From: an uncultured Flammeovirgaceae bacterium
Lineage (GTDB): Bacteria; Bacteroidota; Bacteroidia; Cytophagales; Cyclobacteriaceae
Length of the DNA stretch: 58,461 nucleotides
Direction of reading: 5' to 3'
Assembly: GCA_937884755.1 (NCBI GenBank)
Contig: CAKZYJ010000389.1
Span: forward strand, 1 to 58,461
Shown here: piece after piece, positions 8,847-17,275 of the stretch
Layout: the number at the start of each line of letters is the position of its first letter
How positions within the stretch are numbered: position 1 is the first letter of the stretch
Translations under genes and position numbers: made by a program
Notes under the pieces: generated by a model
Told to the model about the DNA's origin: nothing
The model's input: only the letters and a program-made list of their open reading frames with translations
The model's database searches: none

Positions 8847-9530
8847 ATGATCCTACTGCAAATCACAACCGAAACCCCTACCGATACCACTGCTCTTACC
8901 TCTGCTGCCGAATCCGTTACTGTTTTAGACCTTCTGCTAAAGGGCGGCTGGGTTATGATACCGCTCATCATCTTATTTGCGGTTTCAATCTATATCTTCG
9001 TAGAGCGTGTCCGCACCATAAAGCGAGCATCCAAAGTACCTGAACAGTTCATGGAGAAAATCCGGGGACTGGTGTCCCGAGGCGAAATTAGCGCGGCTCG
9101 CGTCATCTGCTCTCAAACTGACTCACCGATCTCCCGCATGATTGAGAAGGGAATTACCCGTATCGGTAGTCCGCTTAAATCTATTGAAGGAGCGATCGAG
9201 AATGTGGGTAAAATTGAGTTGTACCGGCTGGAAAAAAATCTGACACTTATGGCTACCATTTCCGGGGCTGCGCCCATGATTGGCTTTTTAGGAACGGTGA
9301 CCGGTATGATTCAAGCTTTTATTGCTATTGCTCAAGAAGAAGGTAATGTGAGTCCGCAATTGTTATCAACTGGTATTTACGAGGCTATGATTACTACTGC
9401 TACCGGACTAGCAGTAGGGATTATTGCTTATTTGGGCTACAACTATTTAGTATCTCGCGTAAATAAGGTAGTGCACCAGATGGAGTATATCTCCATCGAC
9501 TTTATTGATTTGCTACAGGAACCGACATAG
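8847..9530 (+). CDS. exbB: MotA/TolQ/ExbB proton channel family protein
   Basis: This 227-residue protein has the ExbB/TolQ topology: a short N-terminus, first helix about 33-52 (MIPLIILFAVSIYIFVERV), a cytoplasmic region, then two helices (about 130-160 and 170-195) with the family motif GFLGTVTGMIQAF and EAMITTATGLAVGI. With ExbD it forms the proton-driven stator that energises a TonB- or TolA-like protein. It is the third gene of the operon. ExbB and TolQ cannot be told apart by sequence alone here; a TonB-like partner downstream favours ExbB. Confidence 0.88.
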   Translation: MILLQITTETPTDTTALTSAAESVTVLDLLLKGGWVMIPLIILFAVSIYIFVERVRTIKRASKVPEQFMEKIRGLVSRGEISAARVICSQTDSPISRMIEKGITRIGSPLKSIEGAIENVGKIELYRLEKNLTLMATISGAAPMIGFLGTVTGMIQAFIAIAQEEGNVSPQLLSTGIYEAMITTATGLAVGIIAYLGYNYLVSRVNKVVHQMEYISIDFIDLLQEPT

Positions 9531-9574
9531 AAAGTCATTATCAACTTTCCCTTGTCCACTTTCAATTATGAACT

Positions 9575-9973
9575 ATGGATCTACGCGCCCGGAATAAGAT
9601 TGAGACGAGCTTCAATTTTTCCTCAATTGCCGATATCATTTTTTTGCTCCTGATTTTCTTCATGCTCACTTCTTCCTTTGTTACTCCTTCGGGACTACCG
9701 GTAAATTTACCATCAAGTAGGGCTTCTACCATTGTATTGCAGCGAGTAAACGTTACTATTACCCCCGATTTACAATATTTTGTTAATGAACGTGCGGTAC
9801 CCGTTGACCAATTGGAAAGTGCCTTACGAGCAGCACTTTCCGAACAAGAGGGAGTGGTGGTGCTTAACGTTGACAAGTCAGTACCGGTAGAGTACCTGGT
9901 GAGGGTAGCGGGTATTGCTACTTTACTGGAAGCAAAAGTATCTATTGCCACGAAACCCGAAACCGCTCGCTAA
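9575..9973 (+). CDS. exbD: ExbD/TolR biopolymer transport protein
   Basis: This 132-residue protein has a short cytoplasmic N-terminus, one helix (about 18-36) with the essential proton-carrying Asp20 (SSIADIIFLLLIFF), and a periplasmic domain to the end. Length and layout are standard. It lies 44 bases after exbB and 106 bases before the TonB-like gene. The latter gap contains a hairpin-capable aaggcttc/gaagcctt pair, which might modulate expression between exbD and tonB. Confidence 0.88.
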   Translation: MDLRARNKIETSFNFSSIADIIFLLLIFFMLTSSFVTPSGLPVNLPSSRASTIVLQRVNVTITPDLQYFVNERAVPVDQLESALRAALSEQEGVVVLNVDKSVPVEYLVRVAGIATLLEAKVSIATKPETAR

Positions 9974-10079
9974 TTGTTATCTAAATAAGGCTTCTTCATT
10001 CTCAATTGTCGCGAGAACGCTTAAGAGATTCAATTTATAGCGAAGCCTTTACGTTATAAGTTATGGCAGCACTTTTTTT

Positions 10080-10889
10080 ATGATATCACCTGAAGAAAAA
10101 AAAGATCGTCGAGTCGCCGCGCTAGTTTCGCTAGGGGTGAATTCTGTGCTGCTTCTACTATTTTTCTTTTTGTTAGCCTGGCAAGAGCCCGATCCACCGC
10201 TACCGGAATATGGCATTGAACTGAATTTTGGATTAGATGAAACCGGAGCAGGTGAAACTGTCCGTCCGGAACCAACTCCGGTGGTAGAAGAGGAAACTGT
10301 TGAAGAAGAAGTAACCGAAGAGGTGGAAGAAGTGCTAGAAACCCCGCCTGAACTTGGAGAAGTGCAAGAACCTACTGAACAAGTAGAGTACGAAGCTCCG
10401 GTAGAAGAAAGTCCGGACGTAGTAGAAGAGGTACCGGAAACTGCTCCTGAAGTGATAGAAGAGCCGGAAGAACCGGTACAAGAACCGGAGCCTGGCAGTT
10501 TGTATCCTTCCAAAAATACTAATCAGGGTGCTTCTGACCAACCAGTGGGAGACCAGGGTAAAGAAGAAGGAAAAGTAGACGAAAGAGCATTATACGGGGC
10601 TAAAGGACCTTCAGACGGGGCCTCATTACAGATGGCAGGCTGGAATTGGGATTACATTCCCCGTCCTCAGGATGATTCTAGCGAAAATGGGCGAATCGTT
10701 TTTCAGATCACGATTGATGACCGGGGGGAAATAATTAGCATCAGAACCTTAGAAAAGACAGTCAGTCCTGCCGTGGAGCGAGTTTACCGTGAAGCCGTGG
10801 AAGAACTAACTTTTAGCCGAACTGGCGATAATGTTCGGGCAGCGGCAACATCTACTGGAAAAATTTCCTTTGTTATTCGTTCCAAATAG
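10080..10889 (+). CDS. TonB-family energy transducer
   Basis: This 269-residue protein has a short basic cytoplasmic N-terminus, one helix (about 13-34), a long Glu/Pro/Val-rich periplasmic spacer (about 55-145) and a C-terminal TonB/TolA-like domain (about 190-269: GRIVFQITIDDRGEIISIRTLEKTVSP, then YREAVEELTF). It is therefore the mechanical arm driven by the ExbB/ExbD pair encoded just upstream. The spacer resembles that of the SPOR protein in composition. The start ATG is preceded by a run of T and no clear ribosome-binding site, usual for Bacteroidota. It could equally be a TolA equivalent; the SPOR partner hints at an envelope-maintenance role. Confidence 0.85.
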   Translation: MISPEEKKDRRVAALVSLGVNSVLLLLFFFLLAWQEPDPPLPEYGIELNFGLDETGAGETVRPEPTPVVEEETVEEEVTEEVEEVLETPPELGEVQEPTEQVEYEAPVEESPDVVEEVPETAPEVIEEPEEPVQEPEPGSLYPSKNTNQGASDQPVGDQGKEEGKVDERALYGAKGPSDGASLQMAGWNWDYIPRPQDDSSENGRIVFQITIDDRGEIISIRTLEKTVSPAVERVYREAVEELTFSRTGDNVRAAATSTGKISFVIRSK

Positions 10890-11013
10890 TATATTAGCAC
10901 TTCCGATTGTACATCGTATTAAAATAAAGTTCTTATTAATTTGGAAGGTATTTGTGTTTGTATTTCACGTAATACTTTTTTAAGTTAATCAATAAACTAC
11001 TACTAATTTTTGT

Positions 11014-11667
11014 ATGAGTAAGATTACCGTGGTGTTAGCGGATGATCATACAATACTGGCTGAAGGGACAGCAAGTATATTAAAGAATTACGATTTCATT
11101 GATATAATTGGGTCAGTTAACGATGGCGGAAAGGCACTCGAGCTAGTAGCTGAGAATGAGCCTGACGTACTAGTTTCTGATATATCCATGCCTGGTAAAT
11201 CAATCTTTGATATCGTTCAGGAGATCACCAATAGCCAGTTAAAGACCAAAGTTCTCATCCTATCCATGCACGATACTCCCGACTATGTGTTCAAAGCACT
11301 GAATAGTGGAGTGAACGGCTACATTACCAAGTATACTGACCGTGATGAAGTGGTTAAAGCTATTCAGACGGTAGCTAAAGGAGATGAGTACTATAGTCAA
11401 CCCATTACCCAGGTTATTGTAAAGGGATTCAAGGATAAGAAGAATCAGGAAAGCAATGATCAAAACCCCATCAACGTTCTTTCCAAGCGAGAAAAGGAAG
11501 TGTTGATGTTATTGGTGGAAGGGTTAAATTCCAAACAGATTGCCGAGCGACTCTTTCTGAGCGAACGCACTGTTTCTAACCACCGGGCTAATATGCTTCA
11601 GAAATGCCAGGTGAATAATACGGTGGAATTAGTAAAGATGTATCTAGACAATGTGAATAAATGGTAA
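11014..11667 (+). CDS. NarL/FixJ-family response regulator
   Basis: This 217-residue protein has an N-terminal receiver with acidic pocket Asp10-Asp11, phospho-acceptor Asp56 (VSDISMPG) and the switch Ser/Lys region, then a LuxR-type helix-turn-helix from about 153 (LSKREKEVLMLLVEGLNSKQIAERLFLSERTVSNH). No histidine kinase is adjacent, so it is an orphan; its kinase may be elsewhere, or the PAS kinase at 26.2 kb, though that type usually pairs with NtrC-like regulators. It is monocistronic: 124 bases separate it from the TonB-like gene and a hairpin overlaps its stop. Confidence 0.9.
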   Translation: MSKITVVLADDHTILAEGTASILKNYDFIDIIGSVNDGGKALELVAENEPDVLVSDISMPGKSIFDIVQEITNSQLKTKVLILSMHDTPDYVFKALNSGVNGYITKYTDRDEVVKAIQTVAKGDEYYSQPITQVIVKGFKDKKNQESNDQNPINVLSKREKEVLMLLVEGLNSKQIAERLFLSERTVSNHRANMLQKCQVNNTVELVKMYLDNVNKW

Positions 11668-11686
11668 CCATTGGCGTTACCTTTCT
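11663..11686 (+). terminator. Short terminator-like hairpin overlapping the stop codon
   Basis: ggtaac (11663-11668) pairs with gttacc (11676-11681) across a short loop and is followed by tttctt. The stem is only 6 bp and includes the TAA of the response regulator, so this is a weak call. Confidence 0.35.
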
Positions 11687-11753
11687 TCCGTAGCTTTTTA
11701 CGCAAAACCGCTCCATTTTCTTTCACCTTTATCCCTATTATTCGGGTAAAAAC

Positions 11754-13106
11754 TTGAAAGAAGAAGTTCTCCATTATGTGTGGCAGCATCAGTCCTTTGA
11801 TCGTGCTGGATTGCAAACGGTGCAGCAAAAGCCAATAATTATTCGTTCGGTAGGAACTCTGAACTCAAATGCCGGACCTGATTTTGCCCAGGCTCGATTA
11901 CTGATTGGCGATCTGGAATGGTGTGGTTCGGTAGAAATACACATCAGGTCATCGGACTGGGACCGTCACGGTCATCAAAATGATTCTGCTTATAACCGAG
12001 TAGTACTGCACGTAGTATGGCAGCATGATCAGGAGGTATTTCGCCTTGATGGTACTCCCATCCCTACGCTGGAGCTTAAACAGCGAGTTGATCACTCGGT
12101 ACTTCTTAGAAGTCAGTCTTTACTAGATAGTCAACAACCGTTTATTTCTTGTGCTTTGCAAGTTTCCCGAGTAGCAGAAATTACTAAAATATCGCAGATT
12201 GAGCGAGTCGCAGCCCAACGTCTGGAACGAAAAGCTAACGAAATTCTGAACCAGCTAGAAGCGAATGGTGGAAACTGGGAGGAGACGAGCTACCAATGGC
12301 TGCTTAAAGGCTTTGGGTTTAAAACCAATCAGGAGGCAATGCAGCAGTTAGCTTTAGCGTTACCGCTACGATGGGTTAAGAAGTGGTATGAAAATCAACT
12401 ACAGCTACAGACAGTCTTCCTTCAGCAGGCTGGTTTAAGTAAATATGCATCTCAGAACTGGATCACTCAACCGCCGGAACTCACTCAAAACCGAATGAGT
12501 ACGTCGGCGTGGCGCTACAGCCGTATGCGTCCGGCAAATATGCCGCATGTAAGGATCAAGCAGGTAACTCAATTGCTCGGAAAGTGGGAGGCAAATCTAT
12601 CCTGGCTAGTACAGATGCTATCGGTTGACGAATACCTTAGAAAGTTTAGTCTTCTGGAAGGCAATGTACAGCCAATTGGAAAGGGGAGTATAGCGGTTCT
12701 GCTAATCAACACTGTGGTTCCACTGCTTTCGGCTTACGGCATGTATTATCGAGATGCGCAGTATCAGCAACACGCGTGGGAGTGTTTAAGGCAGTTACCC
12801 GCTGAGAAAAATCAGATAACCAAAAAATACGCACAGCTGGGTTTTCCTCAAGAGTCTGCCCTTGATTCGCAGGGGCTAATTGAACTTCATCAGCATTTTT
12901 GCTCCAAAAAACAGTGCCTGAAATGCAGTATTGGTTCGGAGGTTATGAAAAAACACCATTTGTTTGTTTCTTTATCGCCTAACCCTGAAAAACTAGCCCG
13001 CTGTGGATTACTCTGCTCCATAGTTGCCTTCATATTGGCATCATCTTTTTTTGGTACCACCGTATCAAAGAAAGACCAATGGCTCGTTGGTTTTTGCCAG
13101 CTTTAG
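11754..13106 (+). CDS. DUF2851 family protein, with suspicious C-terminal extension
   Basis: The start is TTG at 11754; the N-terminus (KEEVLHYVWQHQSFD) matches the usual DUF2851 start and no ATG fits better. Conserved blocks follow: GTLNSNAGPDFAQARL, WCGSVEIHIRSSDWDRHGH, YNRVVLHVVW and a late Cys pair in KKQCLKCSIG. The function of DUF2851 is unknown; it is widespread in Bacteroidota. The family normally ends a few residues after the Cys pair (about residue 395). Here the frame runs about 50 residues further into a hydrophobic stretch that looks like the first helix of the next protein. An indel near the end is likely, so the true stop is uncertain. Confidence 0.75.
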   Translation: MKEEVLHYVWQHQSFDRAGLQTVQQKPIIIRSVGTLNSNAGPDFAQARLLIGDLEWCGSVEIHIRSSDWDRHGHQNDSAYNRVVLHVVWQHDQEVFRLDGTPIPTLELKQRVDHSVLLRSQSLLDSQQPFISCALQVSRVAEITKISQIERVAAQRLERKANEILNQLEANGGNWEETSYQWLLKGFGFKTNQEAMQQLALALPLRWVKKWYENQLQLQTVFLQQAGLSKYASQNWITQPPELTQNRMSTSAWRYSRMRPANMPHVRIKQVTQLLGKWEANLSWLVQMLSVDEYLRKFSLLEGNVQPIGKGSIAVLLINTVVPLLSAYGMYYRDAQYQQHAWECLRQLPAEKNQITKKYAQLGFPQESALDSQGLIELHQHFCSKKQCLKCSIGSEVMKKHHLFVSLSPNPEKLARCGLLCSIVAFILASSFFGTTVSKKDQWLVGFCQL

Positions 13107-14242
13107 GAATACGGCTTCTGTGTGGCTGGTCGGTAGGCCTGCTCTATCTCTACTACTATCCCGGAGGCGACACCTGGAACTACTTTTCAGATGGAAGCAT
13201 GCTGGCTGACCTGGCACGGTTCAACTGGGAAAATTACCTGCTGAGCTGGTTCGATCCCCAATATTTGCCGGATTTACTGATGTACATCCAGCAGCCTCGG
13301 GCCTTGTTAATGAGTAAAATCATTAGTATAGGCTGTTTAGCTACCCAAGATAATTACTGGTTGATTTCCGCTTATATTACCACTCTTTCGTTTGCAGGTG
13401 TCTGGTATCTGGGGCAGTCATTAGTGCAACTATTCCCGAAGACCGAACAAGCAGTGAGTATTGCTTGGCTAGGATTTCCCTCTTTTGTGTTCTGGAGTTC
13501 AGGTATTTTGAAGGAAACTATTGCGGTAGGCATTATTAGCTTTTTAGTTGCCGAAGCACTGAGATTCTATTTTAGTATCGGGTCAAAAGGGTGGGGAACA
13601 CGATTTTTAGGTTGGATTGTTGCTGCTTATGGTCTCTGGATCATGAAGTACTACTACGCAGCGGTGCTGATTCCTTTGTTAATTAGCATTGCTATTAGCG
13701 GAAGGACAGGCTTTGCTCGTACTTATTTGGTAGGCAAAGTGGTGGCAATATTTGGGACGTTGATACTGCTCGCCACTTTGCTACATCCCAACCTCAACTT
13801 AGACCGATTCCTCGGGGTAATAGTGAAAAACCACGATGCATTTGTGAGCATGTCTGACCCCGGAAATATCATCCACTTCTTCAATCTGCAACCTGCCCTT
13901 GGCAGCATACTACTAAACGCTCCAGTTGCTCTATTCTCGGCCTGGTTTCGTCCACTGTTATTTGAAACTAGTTCACCATTGCAGCATTTGGCGGGAGTGG
14001 AAAATCTATTGTTGCTAATTTTGGCGGTTGTTGCTTTACGGAAGGTAGGTCATCTCAGCCGTATCCGGCAGGAGATAAAGTTATGGTTGATAGCCGGGCT
14101 TATTTACGCTACACTACTGGGCGTTTTGTTAGCTTTGTCAACTCCTAATTTTGGTACCCTTATTCGTTATAAGGTAGCTTATTCTCCCTTCTTACTTTAT
14201 ACTATCTTGGTAGCAATCAAAAGCTCAACTAAGAAGGAGTAA
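13079..14242 (+). CDS. Polytopic membrane protein, N-terminus probably displaced by a frameshift
   Basis: This 387-residue frame has about eight to nine hydrophobic helices, an early GGDTWNYFSDG loop and a GILKETIAVG motif. The family is a conserved unassigned membrane protein of Bacteroidota, with a layout like GT-C or polymerase-type proteins. ATG 13079 is probably not the true start: the same frame upstream reads GIIFFWYHRIKERP, the second half of a helix. Its first half (GLLCSIVAFIL) lies in the DUF2851 frame, whose ATG at 12945 is a good start. One lost G in ttgg (13035-13038) would join them. The 3' end overlaps the siaC-like gene by 14 bases, convergently. Confidence 0.65.
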   Translation: MARWFLPALGIRLLCGWSVGLLYLYYYPGGDTWNYFSDGSMLADLARFNWENYLLSWFDPQYLPDLLMYIQQPRALLMSKIISIGCLATQDNYWLISAYITTLSFAGVWYLGQSLVQLFPKTEQAVSIAWLGFPSFVFWSSGILKETIAVGIISFLVAEALRFYFSIGSKGWGTRFLGWIVAAYGLWIMKYYYAAVLIPLLISIAISGRTGFARTYLVGKVVAIFGTLILLATLLHPNLNLDRFLGVIVKNHDAFVSMSDPGNIIHFFNLQPALGSILLNAPVALFSAWFRPLLFETSSPLQHLAGVENLLLLILAVVALRKVGHLSRIRQEIKLWLIAGLIYATLLGVLLALSTPNFGTLIRYKVAYSPFLLYTILVAIKSSTKKE

Positions 14243-14603
14243 CGTTAATAGGTACTGAGAGTAGGTCGCGAAATTGTTCAATGTCTTCCTTCAAGACCGG
14301 ATCTTTAGCATTGTAAAACCAGTTGACTTCCACTAATTTACCGGTTTTTTGCGCAGTTTTCAATCTTTTAATAAGCTCAAACAATGCCTTGGCCGAAGCG
14401 GTGTTAAAGTACTTTAGTTGGATATCCAACACAGTGTTATCGGCCGGATTCTGGACGTAGGTGTCCATCCACTGAAGCACCGGAAAATAAAAACCTAAAG
14501 CATCTTCTTCGTCAGATATACCCCGAACTGCCAGGTGACCGGTTTGTTGATCTAGTTGTATTTCGGGAGTGGTGGCCGTAGCGGGAATTTGCAAAGAATC
14601 CAT
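14229..14603 (-). CDS. SiaC-family regulatory phosphoprotein (DUF1987)
   Basis: This 124-residue protein matches the SiaC/DUF1987 family: a YFNTASAK motif containing Thr68, the residue position phosphorylated in the characterised SiaC of Pseudomonas aeruginosa, and a central GFYFPVLQWM segment. SiaC-type proteins act in partner-switching with a kinase (SiaB) and a PP2C phosphatase (SiaA), there controlling a diguanylate cyclase. None of those partners is in this window, so here it is an orphan. It is convergent with the membrane-protein gene and overlaps its 3' end by 14 bases. The gene downstream of its promoter side (MlaF) is on the same strand but 94 bases away. Confidence 0.8.
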   Translation of the reverse strand: MDSLQIPATATTPEIQLDQQTGHLAVRGISDEEDALGFYFPVLQWMDTYVQNPADNTVLDIQLKYFNTASAKALFELIKRLKTAQKTGKLVEVNWFYNAKDPVLKEDIEQFRDLLSVPINVTPS

Positions 14604-14697
14604 AAAAAAATAGTCGAGTTAAATATCCCAGCTAAGCACGGTGAATGCGTGGCTGGCGTGGTGAATTGATAATTAAAAAGTACAACGAAGAGATTGC

Positions 14698-15447
14698 TTA
14701 AAAAGTAGCTCCGGCCTTCATTAATTTGTTAGCAAATAAAAAGTCGCGCAATTCCTGCACATCAGTATCCAAAATGGTCTTGTTGCTTCCTTCCCAAAGC
14801 TTGTGCCCTTTGTATAAAAACAGAATATGATCGCCAATACCAATCACCGAGTTCATGTCGTGGGTTACCACAATGGTAGTGGTATTAAACTCTTCCGTAA
14901 TTTCTTTAATTAAATCATCAATCAGTACTGACGTTTGCGGATCAAGGCCAGAGTTAGGTTCATCACAGAAAAGGTAATCAACATCATTCACAATAGCTCG
15001 GGCAATGCCCACTCGCTTCTGCATACCTCCACTAAGTTCTGAGGGCATTTTCTTGTTAGAACCTTCCAATCCAACCCGCTTCAGACAGAAATTTACCCGG
15101 TCGAGTTTTTCGTCTTCGGGCATATCAGTAAGTGTATCCAGTGGAAATTTGACGTTATTTTCTACATTCAGCGAGTCAAACAGAGCTACCCCTTGGAAGA
15201 GCATTCCAATTTCTCGCCGAATTTCGGTTTTTAAGTCCTTATTGGCGTGGGTAAAATCCCGGTCGTTATAGTAAACCGTTCCCAGATCAGGACGAACCAA
15301 GCCAACGATACACTTCAGTAACACACTCTTTCCGGTGCCGCTGGCTCCAATAATCAAATTGGTTTGCCCCTTTTCAAATACCCCACTGATACCGTCAAGA
15401 ATCGTTTTTCCACTAAAGGCTTTAGAAATATTCTCAATACGAATCAT
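14698..15447 (-). CDS. mlaF: MlaF-type ABC transporter ATP-binding protein
   Basis: This 249-residue ATPase has Walker A GASGTGKS (34-41), signature LSGGMQKRVGIARA, Walker B YLFCDEPNSGLDP and switch His (VTHDM). The GLDPQTS and MQKRVGIAR spelling is typical of the Mla/Ttg2/MCE lipid-transport ATPases. With the MlaE permease encoded 48 bases upstream it would move phospholipids between inner and outer membranes. No MCE (MlaD) or MlaC gene is present in the window, so those parts are elsewhere. Confidence 0.85.
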   Translation of the reverse strand: MIRIENISKAFSGKTILDGISGVFEKGQTNLIIGASGTGKSVLLKCIVGLVRPDLGTVYYNDRDFTHANKDLKTEIRREIGMLFQGVALFDSLNVENNVKFPLDTLTDMPEDEKLDRVNFCLKRVGLEGSNKKMPSELSGGMQKRVGIARAIVNDVDYLFCDEPNSGLDPQTSVLIDDLIKEITEEFNTTTIVVTHDMNSVIGIGDHILFLYKGHKLWEGSNKTILDTDVQELRDFLFANKLMKAGATF

Positions 15448-15460
15448 AATTTAATGATTG

Positions 15461-15499
15461 ATGGATGATGAATAATATGGGTTATTACTCATCACTCAT
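15461..15499. repeat. Imperfect inverted repeat between mlaF and mlaE
   Basis: The arm at 15461-15479 (atggatgatgaataatatg) pairs with 15481-15499 at about 15 of 18 positions, nearly without a loop. It covers the stop codon of mlaE and most of the 48-base gap. It could attenuate or stabilise the operon message, or be a mobile palindrome. Confidence 0.4.
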
Positions 15500-16239
15500 T
15501 GGAGTAAAACACTTACTACTACGTAATCCGCAACAAGCACAGCAATACAACTATTAGTCACCGCCTTAGTACTGGCCTGACCTACTTCCAATGCTCCTCC
15601 GCGAGTAAAGTATCCTTGATAAGCCGAAACTGTAGAAATCAAGAATGCAAAAACAACGGACTTTACCAAAGCCACAAATACGTTATACTGCTGAAACTCG
15701 GTACGTAGTCCGGCTACATATTCCTGACCGGTTACTACACCAGTAAACGTTCCAATGAGATAACCACCGTATAGTGATAAAAAGCCCGCTACAATTACTA
15801 ACAAAGGAAACATCAACATTGCTCCTAGCACTTTAGGCACAATCAGATAAGAAGCTGAGTTAATACCCATCACTTCCAGGGCGTCTATCTGCTCGGAAAT
15901 ACGCATGGTGCCTAGTTCTCCAGCGATGTTAGAACCTACCTTCCCGGCTAACACCACTGATGTGATGGTAGGGGCGAGTTCCAGTACGGTCATGTCGCGC
16001 ACTACCAGACTAACTACACTTTTAGGAATAAACGCACTAACCAAGTTAGCCGCTGTTTGAATGGTGGATACCATGCCTATAAACGTAGAGACAATAGCCA
16101 CCAATGTAAGAGAATTAATCCCGATTTTCACCGCTTCATCAATGGTGCGCTTCACGTAGATATTGAACGCCTCCATCCGGCTGAACAAAGTGCCGATGAA
16201 CAATAAGTAAGAGCCAATGCTTTTCATAAAAAAACTCAA
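15496..16239 (-). CDS. mlaE: MlaE-family ABC transporter permease
   Basis: This 247-residue protein has the MlaE pattern: an amphipathic N-terminus, about five helices and the family segment VVLAGKVGSNIAGELGTMRISEQIDALEVMGIN, here near residues 95-125, followed by a P-rich helix (VPKVLGAMLMFPLLVIVAGF). It forms the membrane part of the lipid transporter with the MlaF ATPase directly downstream. Start at ATG 16239 is well supported because the protein begins with the usual short amphipathic segment. The upstream region contains a REP-like inverted repeat. Confidence 0.88.
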   Translation of the reverse strand: MSFFMKSIGSYLLFIGTLFSRMEAFNIYVKRTIDEAVKIGINSLTLVAIVSTFIGMVSTIQTAANLVSAFIPKSVVSLVVRDMTVLELAPTITSVVLAGKVGSNIAGELGTMRISEQIDALEVMGINSASYLIVPKVLGAMLMFPLLVIVAGFLSLYGGYLIGTFTGVVTGQEYVAGLRTEFQQYNVFVALVKSVVFAFLISTVSAYQGYFTRGGALEVGQASTKAVTNSCIAVLVADYVVVSVLLQ

Positions 16240-16356
16240 GTGTTATTGTGTTTTAGTTTTAAAGTGTTTAGATGTTTTAGTACCGGGTGTTTATGCATTT
16301 ATAAACTTTGCTCATGGTAACGCTCCAAAACCTAAACACTATAAAACTATAACACT
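16239..16356. repeat. Long imperfect inverted repeat, REP-like
   Basis: The left arm 16239-16279 (beginning agtgttat, then tagttttaaagtgttta) pairs with the right arm 16327-16356 (taaacactataaaacta, ending ataacact). The two outer 8 bases match exactly and the inner ~17 nearly so, with about 47 bases between. It fills the divergent gap between mlaE and the dehydrogenase gene and shares its arm motif with the repeats at 5744 and 17142. Confidence 0.6.
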
Positions 16357-16397
16357 AAATTGATAAATGGTTCTACGTAACTAGAAATTATACGTTT

Positions 16398-17108
16398 ATG
16401 AAAAAATTAGTGGTAATTACCGGAGCCGGTAAGGGAATAGGCAAAGCACTAGCGCAAGGTTTTGCTGCAGAGGGCTTTTCCCTGGCACTTTGCTCCCGCA
16501 CCGAAGCTGACTTACAGCAGTTGAAACAAGAGCTTACCTCAGCCCATCCGGAGATTGAAGTGTATATTCGCCCGACTGATGTTTCTAAAAAAGCTGAAGT
16601 ACTGGCCTTTGCTGAAATGGTAACCGAAGCAGGAAATCCGGTGGAAGTACTGATCAATAATGCAGGAGTGTTTATTCCGGGTCAGATCCACCAAGAAGAG
16701 GAAGGGGCGCTGGAAAAGCAAATTGAAACCAACCTGTACAGTGCCTATTATTTACCCCGGGCGTTGCTTCCACCCATGGTGGAGGCTAAGCGCGGACATG
16801 TTTTCAACATCTGCTCTACTGCTAGTATCACCGCGTATACCAACGGTGGATCGTACTGCATCAGTAAGTTTGCTATGCTGGGCATGAGCAAGGTGCTGCG
16901 CGAAGAAATGAAGCCTCACAACATTCGGGTAACGTCTATTCTACCGGGAGCTACCCTCACTAATAGCTGGGCTGGTAGCGATTTACCCGAGTCTCGCTTT
17001 ATGCCCCCTGAAGACGTGGCTGAAGTAGTACTCAACGCCTACCGTCTCTCCGAACGAACCGTAGTAGAAGAAATTTTGATGCGCCCGCAGTTAGGCGATA
17101 TAGGATAA
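16398..17108 (+). CDS. Short-chain dehydrogenase/reductase
   Basis: This 236-residue classical SDR has the Rossmann motif GAGKGIG (9-15), NNAG (87-90) and the catalytic set Ser140, Tyr153 and Lys157 (YCISK). Length and spelling fit 3-oxoacyl reductase-like NAD(P)H enzymes, but the substrate cannot be deduced. It is separated from ispG by a gap holding an inverted repeat and is divergent from mlaE, so probably transcribed alone or with ispG. Confidence 0.85.
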   Translation: MKKLVVITGAGKGIGKALAQGFAAEGFSLALCSRTEADLQQLKQELTSAHPEIEVYIRPTDVSKKAEVLAFAEMVTEAGNPVEVLINNAGVFIPGQIHQEEEGALEKQIETNLYSAYYLPRALLPPMVEAKRGHVFNICSTASITAYTNGGSYCISKFAMLGMSKVLREEMKPHNIRVTSILPGATLTNSWAGSDLPESRFMPPEDVAEVVLNAYRLSERTVVEEILMRPQLGDIG

Positions 17109-17141
17109 AATTTGATTTATTTGCCATAGCAACAAATGTTG

Positions 17142-17249
17142 GTGTTATAGTGTTAAAGTTCTATGGCGACCACCGCGCGGTGTTAACGTGTATTGAGTGC
17201 ATAGTTCTGAGGACCTTTTCGAAGATCATAAACTATAACACATTAACAC
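17142..17249. repeat. Imperfect inverted repeat with inner perfect palindrome, REP-like
   Basis: The left arm 17142-17160 (gtgttatagtgttaaagtt) pairs with 17229-17249 (ataacacattaacac) at about 17 of 19 positions. Between them lies the 12-base perfect palindrome caccgcgcggtg (about 17170-17181). It occupies the gap before ispG and is related to the repeats at 5744 and 16239. Confidence 0.55.
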
Positions 17250-17275
17250 AAAAACAACATAACACTATTTACAAT

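Noticed and set aside
17150-17275. 42-residue N-terminal extension of IspG
   Set aside because: It lies in an inverted repeat and is unlike the family; ATG 17276 is the family start.
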